Shown here piece by piece: positions 42,342 through 53,750 of a DNA stretch of 64,000 nt. How positions within the stretch are numbered: position 1 is the stretch's first letter; each line of letters opens with the position of its first letter. The translations under genes and the position numbers were made by a program. The stretch is from Thinopyrum elongatum. Taxonomy: Eukaryota; Streptophyta; Magnoliopsida; Poales; Poaceae. The stretch spans positions 287,404,395 to 287,468,394 of the forward strand of contig CM022298.1 in assembly GCA_011799875.1 (NCBI GenBank). Reading direction: 5' to 3'. The notes under the pieces were generated by a model. That model had not been told where the DNA came from. It worked only from the letters and a program-made list of their open reading frames with translations, and did not search any database.

Positions 42342-44108
42342 TGTCGGAAATATGCCCTAGAGGCAATAATAAAGTGGTTATTATTATATTTCCTAGTTCA
42401 TGATAATCGTTTATTATCCATGCTATAATTGTATTGATTGGAAACTCAAATACATGTGTGGATGCATAGACAACAACATGTCCCTAGTGAGCCTCTACCG
42501 GGCAAGCTCGTTGATCAAAGATGGCTACGGTTTCCTAGCCATAGACATGAGTTGTCATTTGATAACGGGATCACATCATTAGGAGAATGATGTGATGGAC
42601 AAGACCCAAACTATAAGCGTAGCATATGATCGTATCAAGTTTAGTGCTATCGTTTTCTGCATGTCAAGTATATGTTCCTATGACCATGAGATCATGCAAC
42701 TCACTGACACCGGAGGAGTACCTTGTGTGTATCAAACATCGCAACGTAACTGGGTGACTACAAAGATGCTCTACAGGTATCTCCAAGGGTGTCTGTTGAG
42801 TTGGCATGGATCAAGACTGGGATTTGTCACTCCGTATGACGCAGAGGTATCTCAGGGCCCACTCGGTAATACAACATCACAATGAGCTTGCAAGCAATCG
42901 GTAATACAACATCACAATTAGCTTGCAAGCAATGTGACTAAGGAGTTAGCCAGGGGATCTTGTATTACGGAACAAGTAAAGAGACTTGCCGGTAACGAGA
43001 TTGAACTAGGTATGGAGATACCGACGATCGAATCACGGGCAAGTAACGTACCGATGGACAAAGTGAACTACATACGGGATTAGCTGAATCCTTGGCATCG
43101 AGGTTCGACCGATAAAGATCTTCGTCGAATATGTCGGAACCAATATGGATATCCAGGTCCCGCTATTGGTTATTGAACGTAGAGGTGTGTCAGTCATGTC
43201 TGCATAGTTCTCGAACCTGCAGGGTCTACACACTTAACGTTTGGTGACGATCTAAGTATAGTTGAGTTATTGTGTTGGTGACCGAATGTTGTTCGGAGTC
43301 CTGGATGAGATCCCGGACATACCGAGGAACTTCGAAATGGTCCGGAGGTGAAGATTGATATATAGGACAAAGGGAATCAGATTCCGGGAGGTACCGGGTT
43401 ATTGCCGGAAGACCGAAAAGGGATTCGGGGGGCCCCGACAAGTGTTGGGGGCCTCATGGGCCAAGGGAAGGGGGCACACCAGCCCACAAGGGGCTGGGCG
43501 CCACCCCTCACCTCAGCCCACTCAGCCACAAGGAAGAGGGGCGCCTCCCTATGCAGCCGCCTCCTTGACTTGGGAGGCAAGGCACCTAGGGGCGCAGCCC
43601 TAGGGGAGGCCGCCGACCCTAGATGGGCAGCCCCCTCTTCCCCCTACCCTCCTATATATAGAGGTAGAGAGGAAGGCATCCGCACCCATTCATGCCACGG
43701 TGCTGCCCTTCCTCTCCCTCGTAGATCCTCTTCTTCTCTGCTAGGCTTGGCGAAGCCCTGCTGAGATTTCTCCACCACCACCGCCACCACGCCGTTGTGC
43801 TGCCGGAGAACTCGAGCTACTGCTTCACCATTGCTCGCTGGATCGAGGAGGTGAAGGCGTCCTCAAGCCATACGTGTGTTGAATGCGGAGGTGTCGTCCG
43901 TTCGGCACTTGATCGGGAGTTCGTGGACGGATCGTGATTGGATCGCGAAGAATTTTGACTACATCAACCGCGTTTCTTAACGCTTCCTCTTAGCGATCTA
44001 CAAGGGTATGTAGATCCAATCTCTCCTCTCATAGATGTGCATCTCCTAGTTTGATCTTGGTGAGCGTAGGAAATTTTTGTTTTGTTTCCCATGCAACATT
44101 CCCCAACA
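42342..44108 (+). repeat. LTR B, shared middle LTR of the compound Angela element
   Basis: It runs from TGTCGGAAATATGCC (one C for T against LTR A and C) to TTCCCCAACA. TATA box at 43653-43660. It is the longest of the three LTRs because a 35-bp stretch is duplicated at 42864-42898 and 42899-42933. The left neighbour is the purine tract of unit 1, the right neighbour the primer site of unit 2. Confidence 0.93.
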
Positions 44109-44109
44109 G

Positions 44110-44121
44110 TGGTATCAGAGC
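44110..44121 (+). other. Primer binding site after LTR B
   Basis: TGGTATCAGAGC, complementary to initiator Met tRNA. Its presence shows LTR B acts as the 5' LTR of unit 2. Confidence 0.93.
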
Positions 44122-45352
44122 TAGGTCTATGCATAGATGGCATCACGAGTAGAACACAAAGGAGTTTGTGGGCGTTGATATTCAGATTGCTTCCTTCCTT
44201 ACTCTTATCTTAATTCAGCGGTATTGTGGGATGAAGCGGCCGGACCAACTTTACATGTCCACGTACATGAGACCGGTTCCATCGACTGACATGCAGCTTG
44301 TTGCATAAAGATGGCTGGCGGGTGTCTATCTCTCCCACCTTAGTTGAATCAGATTCGACAAAGGCGGTCCTTGTAGAAGGTTAATGAGCAACTTGAATAT
44401 CACCGTTGTGGCTATGCGTAGCTAAGAACGGTTCTTACTAGTTACCTATAGCAGCCACGTAAAACATGTAACAACAAAGTAGAGGACGTCTAACTTGTTT
44501 TTGCAGGGTATGTTGTGATATGATATGGCCAAAGACATGATGAAATATATTTGATATATGAGATGATCATGTTTTGTATAGATTATCATGACTTGCATGT
44601 CAATGAATACAGCAACCGGCGGAGCCATAGGGTTGTCTTTAATTATTGTATGACATGTGTGTCAATCATTAAGCACTATGTAATGCTTTACTTTATCACT
44701 AAGCGGTAGCAATAGTTGTAGAAGCATGGTTGGCGTGACAACCCCGATGGCGACACGATGATGGAGATCATGGTATCATGCCGGTGCTTTGAGGATGGAT
44801 ATCAAAAGCACAAGATGATGGCCATATCATGTCACTTATGATTTGCATGTGATGTTAATCCTTTTATGCATCTTATTTTGCTTAGGACGACGGTAGCATT
44901 ATAAGGTGATCCCTCACTAAAATTTCAAGATAAAATTGTGTTCTCCCCAAGTGTGCACCATTGAAAAAGTTCGTCGTTTCGAAGCACCATGTGATGATCG
45001 GGTGTGATAGACTCTACTTTCGCATACAACGGGTGCAAGCCAATTTTGCACATGCGGAACACTTGGGTTAAACTTGACAAGCCTAGCATGTACAGACATG
45101 GCCTCGGAACACAAGATACCGAAAGGTCGAACATGAGTCATATAGTAGATATGATCAACATGGAGATGTTCACCATTGAAACCACCTCATCTCATGTGAT
45201 GATCGGACTTGGGTTAGTGAATTTGGATCATGTTACACTCGGACGATCGGAGGGATGTCGATTTGAGTGGGAGTTCTTAGGTAATATGATTAATTGAACT
45301 CATTATCTTGAACAATAGTCTAAGTTGCCTTTGTAAATTATGTTGTAGATCA
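44122..45352 (+). other. Untranslated leader of Angela unit 2
   Basis: No gene. It is homologous to the unit 1 leader, with a shorter GATGGAGATCATG repeat near 44755-44810 and scattered substitutions. Confidence 0.82.
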
Positions 45353-46468
45353 ATGGCTCGCGCAGTACCTCCCCTGAATTTCAATGCGTTCCTAGAGAAA
45401 GCTAAGCTGAAAGATGATGGAAGCAACTTTGTGGACTGGGCCTGTAATCTGAGGATTATCCTCACGACTGCCCAAAAGTCTTATGTCCTTGATGCACCGC
45501 TTGGTGCGCCACCCCCTCCATCGTCTGTGGACATTGTGAATGCCTGGCAGTTGCGTATTGATGACTACTCAATAGTTCAGTGCACCATGTTGTATGGCTT
45601 AGAACCGGGACTTCAAAGGCATTTTGAATGTCATGGAGCATATGAGATGTTCCAGGAATTGAAGTTTATTTTTGAGAAAAATGCCCGGATCGAGAGGTAT
45701 GAGACCTCTAATAAGTTCTATACCTGCAAAATGGAGGAGAACAGCTGTGTCAGTGAGCACATACTCAGAATGTCTGGGCATTACAACCGTCTGGCTGAGT
45801 TGGGAGTTGAGCTCCCGCCTGAGGCGATCACTGACAGAGTTCTTCAATCACTACCACGTAGCTACAAGAGCTTTGTGTTGAACTATAATATGCAAGGGAT
45901 GAATAGGTTAGTCTCTGAGCTGTTTGCGATGCTGAAAGTCATGGAAGTAGACATCCAGAAGGAGCATCAAGTGTTGATGGTTAATAAAACCACTAGTTTC
46001 AAGAAGATCAAGGGAAAGAAGGGAAACTTCAAGAAGAGTGGCAAAGTAGTTGCTCCTCCCATGAAGAAACCCAAGCCTGAAACTGAGTGCTTCTATTGCA
46101 AGGGAACTGGCCACTGGAAGAGGAATTACCACAAGTATCTGGCCGACAAGAAGGGGGCCAACGGCAACAAAGGTATATATGATATACATGTTATTGATGT
46201 GTACCTTACTAGCTCTCGTTGTAGTGCCTGGGTATTTGATACCGGTGTGGTTGCTCACATTTGCAACTCTAAACGGGAACTACGGAATACACGAAGGCTG
46301 GCGAAGGACAAAGTCACGATGCACGTGGGAAATGGTTCCAAGGTTGATGTGATCGCTGTCGTCACGCTCGCTCTTCGATTACCATCGGGATTAGAGATAA
46401 ACCTAAATAATTGTTATTTAGTGCCTGCGTTGAGCATGAACATTATATCTAGATCTTGTTTAATGTGA
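45353..46468 (+). CDS. Angela unit 2 Gag-protease open frame
   Basis: There are 371 codons from ATG 45353 (MARAVPPLNFNAF). Gag blocks match unit 1. The zinc knuckle near residues 246-259 reads CFYCKGTGHWKRNY, so its last Cys is replaced by Tyr and RNA binding is probably lost. The protease motif VFDTGVVAHICNS lies near residues 294-306, in the same frame as Gag as expected for BARE/Angela. The frame ends at TGA 46466-46468 within the MNIISRSCLM block, where unit 1 has an Arg codon CGA, so it is a premature end of a longer Gag-Pol. The start codon is intact, in contrast to unit 1. Confidence 0.92.
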   Translation: MARAVPPLNFNAFLEKAKLKDDGSNFVDWACNLRIILTTAQKSYVLDAPLGAPPPPSSVDIVNAWQLRIDDYSIVQCTMLYGLEPGLQRHFECHGAYEMFQELKFIFEKNARIERYETSNKFYTCKMEENSCVSEHILRMSGHYNRLAELGVELPPEAITDRVLQSLPRSYKSFVLNYNMQGMNRLVSELFAMLKVMEVDIQKEHQVLMVNKTTSFKKIKGKKGNFKKSGKVVAPPMKKPKPETECFYCKGTGHWKRNYHKYLADKKGANGNKGIYDIHVIDVYLTSSRCSAWVFDTGVVAHICNSKRELRNTRRLAKDKVTMHVGNGSKVDVIAVVTLALRLPSGLEINLNNCYLVPALSMNIISRSCLM

Positions 46469-47310
46469 GATGGTTACTCATTTAAATCAGAGAATAATGG
46501 TTGTTCTATTTGTATGTGTAATATCTTTTATGGTCATGCACCCATTGTGACGGGTTTATTCTTATTGAATCTCGATAGTGATGATACACATGTTCATAAC
46601 ATTGATGCCAAAAGATGTAGAGTTGATAATGATAGTACCACTTTCTTGTGGCACTGCTGCTTAGGTCATATTGGTGTAAAGCGCATGAAGAAACTCCATG
46701 CTGATGGACTTTTGGAGTCACTTGATTTTGAATCACTTGACAGATGTGAACCATGCCTCATGGGCAAGATGACCAAAACCCCGTTTTCCGGAACAATGGA
46801 ACGGGCAAATGACTTGTTGGAAATCATACATACTGATGTGTGCGGTCCGATGAGTGTTGACGGCTTGACGCGCATGGTGGATATCGTTACTTTCTCACCT
46901 TCACCGATGATTTGAGTAGATATGGGTATATTTACTTAATGAAGCATAAGTCTAAAACGTTTGAAAAGTTCAAGCAATTTTAGAGTGAAGTTGAGAATCA
47001 TCATAACAAGAAGATTAAATTCCTATGATCCAATCGAGGGGGAGAATATCTAAGTTATGAGTTTGGCAATCACTTAAGACAATGTGGAATTGTTTCACAA
47101 GTAATGCCACCTGGAAAACCACAGCGTAATGGTGTGTCCGAACGTCGTAATCGTACCTTATTGGATATGGTGCGTTCTATGATGTCTATTGCCGATCTAC
47201 CACTATCGTTTTGGGGTTATGCATTAGAGACAACTGCATTCACTTTAAACAGGGCACCATCTAAGTCCGTAGATACGACACCGTATGAACTATGGTTTGG
47301 CAAGTAACAT
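46469..47310 (+). pseudogene. Angela unit 2 integrase
   Basis: FLWHCCLGHIGVKRMKKLH and CEPCLMGKMTKTPF form the HHCC module; IIHTDVCGPMSV has the first Asp. An 8-bp insertion at 46862-46869 then shifts the frame. TAG 46981-46983 matches the stop in unit 1. The second catalytic Asp is changed to Asn (AATCGAGGG, codon 47032-47034) and is preceded by a TGA at 47026-47028. The Glu block KPQRNGVSERRNRTLLD is kept. A TAA or TAG-type break occurs again at about 47306 after ELWFGK. This integrase could not be active. Confidence 0.88.
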
Positions 47311-48681
47311 AAGTTGTCGTTTCTTATGGTTTGGGGCTGCGATGCTTATGTCAAAAGGCTTCAGCCAGAAAAGCTCGAACCCAAAGCGGACAAATGCGTC
47401 TTCATAGATTACCCAAAGGAGACGATTGGGTATACCTTCTATCTCAGATTCGAGGGCAAAGTGTTTGTCGCTAAGAACGGGTCCTTTCTCGAGAAAGAGT
47501 TTCTCTCGAAAGAATTAAGTGGGAGGAAGATAGAACTTGATGAGGTTATTGAACCTTCACTTCAACCAGAGAGTAGCGCAGCGCAGAAAGATGTTTCTGT
47601 GGCACCTACATCAGTAGAGGAGGAAGCTAATGATAGTGATCATGAAGTTTCGGATCAAGTTACTATCGAACCTCGTAGGTCGACAAGGATACGTACTACT
47701 CCTGAGTGGTACGATAACCCTGTCTTAGAGGTCATGTTGTTGGACAACGATGAACCTACGAGCTATGGAGAAGCGATGGTGGGCCCAGATTCTGACAAAT
47801 GGTTAGAGGCCATGAAATCCGAGATGGGATCCATGTATGAAAACAAAGTATGGACTTTGGAAGTATTACCTGAAGGGAGAAAGGCCATTCAGAATAAGTG
47901 GATCTTCAAGAAGAAGACGGACGCGGACGGTAATGTCACTGTCTATAAAGCTCGACTTGTGGCAAAGGGGTTTTCACAAGTTCAAGGAGTTGACTACGAT
48001 GAGACTTTCTCACCCATAGCGATGCTTAAGTCCGTCAGAATCATGTTGGCAATAGCTGCATTTCTCGATTATGAAATCTGGCAGATGGATGTCCGAACAG
48101 TGTTCCTTAATGGTTTCCTTAAGGAAGAGTTGTATATGATGCAATGAGAAGGTTTTGTCGATCCAGAGAATGCTGACAAAGTGTGCAAGCTCCAGCGATC
48201 CATTTATGGACTGGTGCAAGCATCTCGGAGTTAGAATCTCTGCTTTGATGAGGTGATCAAAGCATTTGGGTTTATACAAGTTTATGGAGAAGCTTGTATT
48301 TATAAGAAAGTGAGTGGGAGCTCTATAGCGCTTATAATATTAAATGCGGATGACATATTGCTAATTGGAAACAATATAGAACTTTTGGAAAACCTGAAGG
48401 CATATTTAAACAAGAGTTTTTCAATGAAGGACCTAGGAGAAGCTGCTTTCATATTAGGCATCAAGATCTATAGAGATAGATCGAGACGCTTAATAGGACT
48501 TTCACAAAGCACATACCTTGATAAGATTTTGAAGAAGTTCAAAATGGATCAGTCCAAGAAGGGGTTCTTGCCTAGTTTGCAAGGTGTGAAGTTGAGTAAG
48601 ACTCAATGCCCAGCGACCACAGAGGATAGAGAAAAGATGAGTGGCATCCCCTATGCTTCTGCCATGTATGCGATGTTGTGA
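47311..48681 (+). pseudogene. Angela unit 2 RT linker and reverse transcriptase
   Basis: The 277-codon open part (47314-48147) covers the VWGCDAYVKRLQPEKLEP block, the acidic linker and RT up to MDVRTVFLNGFLKEELYMMQ, with intact WIFKKKTDADGNVTVYKARL. Then come TGA, TAG 48232-48234 and the segment with the catalytic site. There the YVDD motif is changed to NADD (48343-48354), which removes a residue usual in copia RT. A 12-bp in-frame deletion near 48666 removes IGSI-type codons found in unit 1. The frame ends with TGA 48679-48681, a stop shared with unit 1. Confidence 0.88.
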
Positions 48682-49347
48682 ACAAGACCAGATGTCAGCC
48701 TTGCCATAAGTATGGCCGAAAGGTTTCAAAGTGATCCAGGAGTGGAACACTGGACAGCGGCCAAGAATATCCTTAAGTACCTAAAAAGGACTAAGGAAAT
48801 GTTTCTCGTTTATGGAGGTGATCAAGAGCTCGTCGTAAAGGGTTATGTCGATGCAAGCTTTGACACTGATCCGGATGACTCTAAGTCTCAAACCAGATAC
48901 GTATATATCCTAAATGGGGAATGGTAAGCTGGTGTAGTTCCAAGCAAAGTGTGCTAGCTGATTATACATGCGAAGCAGAGTACATAGTTGCCTCGGAGGC
49001 AGCAAAGGAAGGTGTCTGGATGAAGCAGTTCATGACAGATCTTGGAGTTATGCCCAGTGCACTAGACCCAATGACTCTGTTCCGTGACAACACTGGTGCC
49101 ATTGCTCTGGCCAAGGAATCAAGGTTTCACAAGAGGACCAGACACATAAAGCGACACTTCAATTCCATCCGCAATGCGATCAAGGAGGAGGACATAAACA
49201 TTTGAAAAGTACATACAAATCTGAATGTTGCAGATCCGTTGACTAAACCTCTTCCACGGGCAAAACATGATCAACACCAGAACTCTATGGGTGTTAGATT
49301 CATTACCATGTAATGCTAGATGATTGACTCTAGTGCAAGTGGGAGAC
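48682..49347 (+). pseudogene. Angela unit 2 RNase H and polypurine tract
   Basis: SLAISMAERFQSDPGVEHW, KGYVDASFDTDPDDSKSQT, then a frame break at NGEW (about 48925), WCSSKQSVLADYTCEAEY, LFRDNTGAIALAKES and RHIKRHFNSIRNAIKEEDI. The TGA 49203-49205 before KVHTNLNVADPLTKPLPR-type codons is again shared with unit 1. The tract AAGTGGGAGAC at 49337-49347 abuts LTR C. Confidence 0.88.
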
Positions 49348-51099
49348 TGTTGGAAATATGCCCTAGAGGCAATAATAAATTTGTTATTATTATATATCCT
49401 TCTTCATGATTAGCGTTTATTATCCATGCTATAATTGTATTGATTGGAAACTCAAATACATGAGTGGATGCATAGACAACAACATGTCCCTAGTGAGCCT
49501 CTATCGGGCTAGCTCGTTGATCAAAGATGGCTATGGTTTCCTAGCCATAGACATCAGTTGTCATTTGATAATGGGATCACATCATTAGGAGAATGATGTT
49601 ATGGACAAGACCCAAACTATAAGCGTAGCATATGATCGTATCAAGTTTATTGCTATCGTTTTCTGCATGTCAAGTATATGTTCCTATGACCATGAGATCG
49701 TGCAACTCACTGACATCAAAGGAGTACCTTGTGTGTATCAAACGTTGCAACGTAACTGGGTGACTATAAAGATGCTCTACAGGTATCTCCGAGGGTGTCT
49801 ATTGAGTTGGCATGGATCAAGACTGGGATTTGTCACTCCGTATGACAGAGAGGTATCTCGGGGCCCACTCGATAATACAACATCACAATGAGCTTGCAAG
49901 CAATGTGACTAAGGAGTTAGTCATGGTATCTTGTATTACGGAACGAGTAAAGAGACTTGTCAGTAATGAGATTGAACTAGGTATGGAGATACCGATGATC
50001 GAATCTCGGGCAAGTAACGTACCGATGGACAAAGGGAACTACATACAGGATTAGCTGAATCCTTGGCATCGAGGTTCGACCAATAAAGATCTTCATAGAA
50101 TATGTAGGAACCAATATGGACATCCAGGTCCTGCTATTGGTTATTGACCATAGAGGTGTCTCGGTCATGTCTGCATAGTTCTCGAACCCGCAAGGTCTAC
50201 CCACTTAACATTTGGTGACGATCTAAATATAGTTGAGTAATTTTGTTGGTGACCGAATGTTGTTCGGAGTCCCGGATGACATTCCGGACATGACGAGGAA
50301 CTCCAGAATGGTCCGAAGGTGAAGATTGATATATAGGATGAAGGGAATCGGATTTCGGGAGGTACCAGGTTATCGTCGGAAGACCGAAAAGGGTTTCGGG
50401 GGGGCCCGGCAAGTGTTGGGGGCCTCATGGGCCAAGGGAAGGGGGCACACCAGCCCACAAGGGGCTGGCACCCCCCTCACCTTAGCCCATCTGGCCACAA
50501 GGGAGAGGGGCGCCCCCTAGGCAGTCGCCCCCTTGACTTGGGAGGCAAGGCACCTAGGGGCGCAGCCCTAACCCTAGGGGCGCCTCCCTAGGGGAGGTCG
50601 CCGACCCTAGATGGGCAGCCCCTAGGGTGCCCCTCTTCCCCCTACCCCCTATATATAGAGGTAGAGCAGAGGGCAGCCGCACCCATTCATGCCACGGCGC
50701 TGCCCTTCCTCTCCCTCGTAGATCCTCTTCTTCTCCGCTAGGCTTGGCGAAGCCCTGCTTAGATTTCTCCACCACCACCACCACGCCGTTGTGCTGCCGA
50801 AGAACTCGAGCTACTACTTCACCATCGCTCGCTCGATCGAGGAGGTAAAGGGATCATCAAGCCGTATGTGTGTTGAACGCGGAGGTGCCGTCCGTTCGGC
50901 ACTTGATCGGGAGTTCGTGGACGGATCATGATTGGATCGCGAAGACGTTCGACCACATCAACCGCGTTTCTTAACACTTTCGCTTAGCAATCTACAAGGG
51001 TATGTAGGTCCAATCTCTCCTCTCGTAGATGTGCATCTCCTAGTTTGATCTTGGTGAGCGTAGGGATTTTTTTTGTTTCCCATGCAACGTTCCCCAACA
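49348..51099 (+). repeat. LTR C of the compound Angela-type element
   Basis: From TGTTGGAAATATGCCCTAG to TTCCCCAACA. TATATATA at 50650-50657. It lacks the 35-bp duplication of LTR B. It ends next to CTCTT, partner of CTCGT before LTR A. Confidence 0.93.
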
Positions 51100-52538
51100 C
51101 TCTTCCCTTGGCCTACACACGCCAATGTCATCACTGGAAAATGGGTCTTCCACCACAAGACTCGTCTGGATGGCACTCTCGAGTGCTACAAGGTTCGTTG
51201 GGTGGTTCGTGGTTTCCGCCAGCATGCCAGTGTTAACTTCACCGAGACATTTGCGCCCATGGTTAAGCCAGGCATGATCCGCACAGTCCTTCACCTTGCG
51301 GTAATTCGTGCCTAGCCTGTGCATCAGATGGATGTCTCCAACGCTTTCCTCCATGGTCATCTCACCGAACAGGTGTATTGCCAGCATCCCACAGGTTTCG
51401 TCGACGCTACTCATCCAAACTATGTGTGCTTGCTCTCATAGTCTCTCTATGGCCTCAAGCAAGCGCCTTGTACTGGTACCAGCGTATCGCTAAGTTTCTT
51501 CAGCAGCTTGGGTTCTCTGTCACTCGATCAGATTCCTTGTTGTTTGTCTATCATCACGGCCCTGCGACTGCCTACCTGCTCCTCTACATCGACGACATCA
51601 TCCTGACAGCCTCATCCGCTGAGCTTCTCTAGCAGATTACCACTCGGTTGCATGATGAGTTTGTTATCAAGGATCTGGGTGCCCTGCACTATTTTCTTGG
51701 CATTGAGATTCTATGACAAGATGGGTTTTTCCTTCATCAATAGAAGTATGCACATGAGTTGCTTGAGCGCGCCATCATGCTCAATTGCAAACCAGTTGCT
51801 ACTCCTGTCGACACGAAGGCCAAGCTCTCTGCACTTGATGGATCTCCTGCGTCGGATGCTCCGTTTTACCACTCCATTGTTGGTGCTCTTCAGTACCTAA
51901 CACTCACCAGACCAGACTTGCAATATGCAGTTCAGCAGGTGTGCCTTCGTATGCACTCCCCGCGTGACTCTCATTGGAACCTGGTGAAGCGGATTTTATA
52001 GTATATTCGAGGCACTATGGCTCTCCGATTGACGTTGACGGCATCTTCATCTCTAGATATGGTGGCTTATTCTGATGCTGACTGGGCTAGCTGGTCCGAC
52101 ATGCACCGCTCCACCTCTGGCTACTATGTCTACCTCGATTCCTCCCTCATCTCGTGGTCGTCTAAACGACAACCTACGATAACGTGCTCAAGCGCGGAGG
52201 CTAGTACCGAGCAGTCGCCAACGCAGTCGTCGAGTGTTCTTGGCTTCGACAACTTTTACAGGAGTTGCGCCATGACGTCTCCCAGGCTACGGTGGTATAC
52301 TGTGATAACGTATCCGCCGTCTACCGCTCCACCGACCCCATTCATCATTGTCAGACGAACACATCAAGCTTGATATTCATTTTGTCCGTGAACAGTTGGC
52401 CCTTGGACGCATTCGGGTTCTTCATGTTCCGACAGCACAACAGTTCGTAGATGTGATGACTAAGGGATTGCCTACTCCCGTCTTTGAGGAGTTCAGTTCC
52501 AGTCTCTGTGTCTCTGGCGACACTTCGACTGTGGGGGG
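51100..52538 (+). pseudogene. Base copia element: reverse transcriptase, RNase H and polypurine tract
   Basis: It continues the RT cut at 4273: PTHANVITGKWVFHHKTRL, YKVRWVVRGFRQHASVNF, TAG 51313-51315, MDVSNAFLHGHLTEQVY, a TAG at about 51438, SLYGLKQAP followed by a small deletion and frame change, FSVTRSDSLLFVYHHG and the catalytic LYIDDIIL (51582-51605). RNase H follows: VAYSDADWASWSDMHRSTSG, ISWSSKRQPTITCSSAEA, then frame changes and IHFVREQLALGRIRVLHVP, FVDVMTKGLPTPVFEEF. At least six stops and three frame changes. The tract CTGTGGGGGG (52529-52538) precedes the LTR. Confidence 0.88.
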
Positions 52539-52585
52539 TGTTGAATATATGGTTTGCACGTGTATTTTGTATTATTGACCCACCT
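52539..52585 (+). repeat. 3' LTR of the base copia element, left piece
   Basis: It starts TGTTGAATATATGGTTTGC after the purine tract and is cut at CACCT (52581-52585), the TSD of the minus-strand gypsy insertion. It resumes at 61726. Confidence 0.82.
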
Positions 52586-53523
52586 TGTCGTAGTAGAACA
52601 CGGCCACCTATGGGGCCATTGACCCCTTTGTGGTTCGGCGGGGGGGGGGGGGAGGACGCATTGCACAAAGAGCGGAGGCCATGGGACAGCACGACAGTGG
52701 TGATGCTGGTGGTTTTTACCCAGGTTCAGGCCGCTGAGAAGCGTAAAACCCTACTCCTGCTTTGGTGGATTGATGGAGAGACCATGAAGAACACGCGGCG
52801 CTCGAGCCCGGCAAGGTCGTCCTGGGGAGAGCAGCTACACGCGTATGAGTACACGAGGGTCCGAATCCTTTCTAAGGTTGCCACGGTCCTCCTTTTATAG
52901 GCTAAGGGGTTACCACAATGGCAAAATGGTCATTATCCAGTGATTAGCTAGCTAACAGTGCTATCATACCTAACTCTGGCAGTTAGGACAAAACGCATTA
53001 AATGCGCTACCATGTGTCGCGCTGTGGATGCGGCCCGGCAGGCCTGCCGCGTTGCTTTAGTCATATTCCACCTGTCTGCTTGACACGCCTCTGGACGGGT
53101 GTCATATAGAGGTGATCTTCCTCCTAAATGGCTGCCACATGCCAAATGACAGCCACTTAGTTATCTGGGGGGCTCGACACCGCACCGATGGATGACTTGC
53201 GTTGCGATGCAGTGGAGCGGTGGAGTCTTGGCGGGGATGGAGGCCGCCAGCAGCCCTGGCAATCCTTGTCAGGGAAGTCTTGGGACTTGTCTTCGGGGTG
53301 GCCTCGACCTGACCAGGCTCGCCTGCCCGGCAAGGGAGGTTTTTTCCTTAGTGATATCTTGTTCACTTGGCTTGTCTCGGTCTTCTTGATCCGCCCCTTG
53401 ATTCCTCAAAGGGCTATCTCTCTGGCTTGGTTTTGTCTTGAATGCTTGGTGTTGCCAGGTCGGAGGCCTACTGTCCGTGCACAAGTCAGGGGAAACATAC
53501 ACCCCTGCTTGTGTGCCGCGACA
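52586..53523 (-). repeat. 3' LTR of the minus-strand gypsy element
   Basis: At 938 bp it is homologous to 60794-61725. On the minus strand it begins TGTCGCGGCACACAAGC, directly after the purine tract CAGGCCCGAGGGCTTC (plus 53524-53539). Minus TATAAAA at plus 52893-52899. A 13-G run lies at 52640-52652; the partner LTR has only a short run. Confidence 0.9.
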
Positions 53524-53750
53524 GAAGCCCTCGGGCCTGAGCCATACGTGTCACCGGGCACATTGGGTTAGGCCCCAAACAGTGCGTCAAAGGAACACTG
53601 CACGTGCAGCGGTTTGTCATGATGACCGGTCGACGTCCACTCCGTGTAATTATCGTAGGCCGTGGGGTCGTGGGACTGTAGCAATTAATGTAAAATGACA
53701 ACTTTCTGAGATAAAGCAGTGAAGAGCCATCCTTCCCCACGTTCGTTCCT

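Larger units (their letters stand above)
4274..51099 (+). mobile_element. Compound BARE1/WIS/Angela-type copia element: three LTRs, two internal domains
   Basis: Three LTRs of about 1.75 kb lie in the same orientation (A 4274-6020, B 42342-44108, C 49348-51099). Between A and B lies internal domain 1, interrupted by three elements. Between B and C lies internal domain 2, continuous. LTR B has a polypurine tract on its left and a tRNA primer site on its right, so it serves both units and no TSD surrounds it. Outer flanks are CTCGT (4269-4273) and CTCTT (51100-51104), an imperfect 5-bp duplication, and the base copia RT is continuous across the join. The LTR start and PBS identify the BARE1/WIS/Angela group. 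Unequal recombination between two elements, or a switch during reverse transcription, would give this form. Confidence 0.88.
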
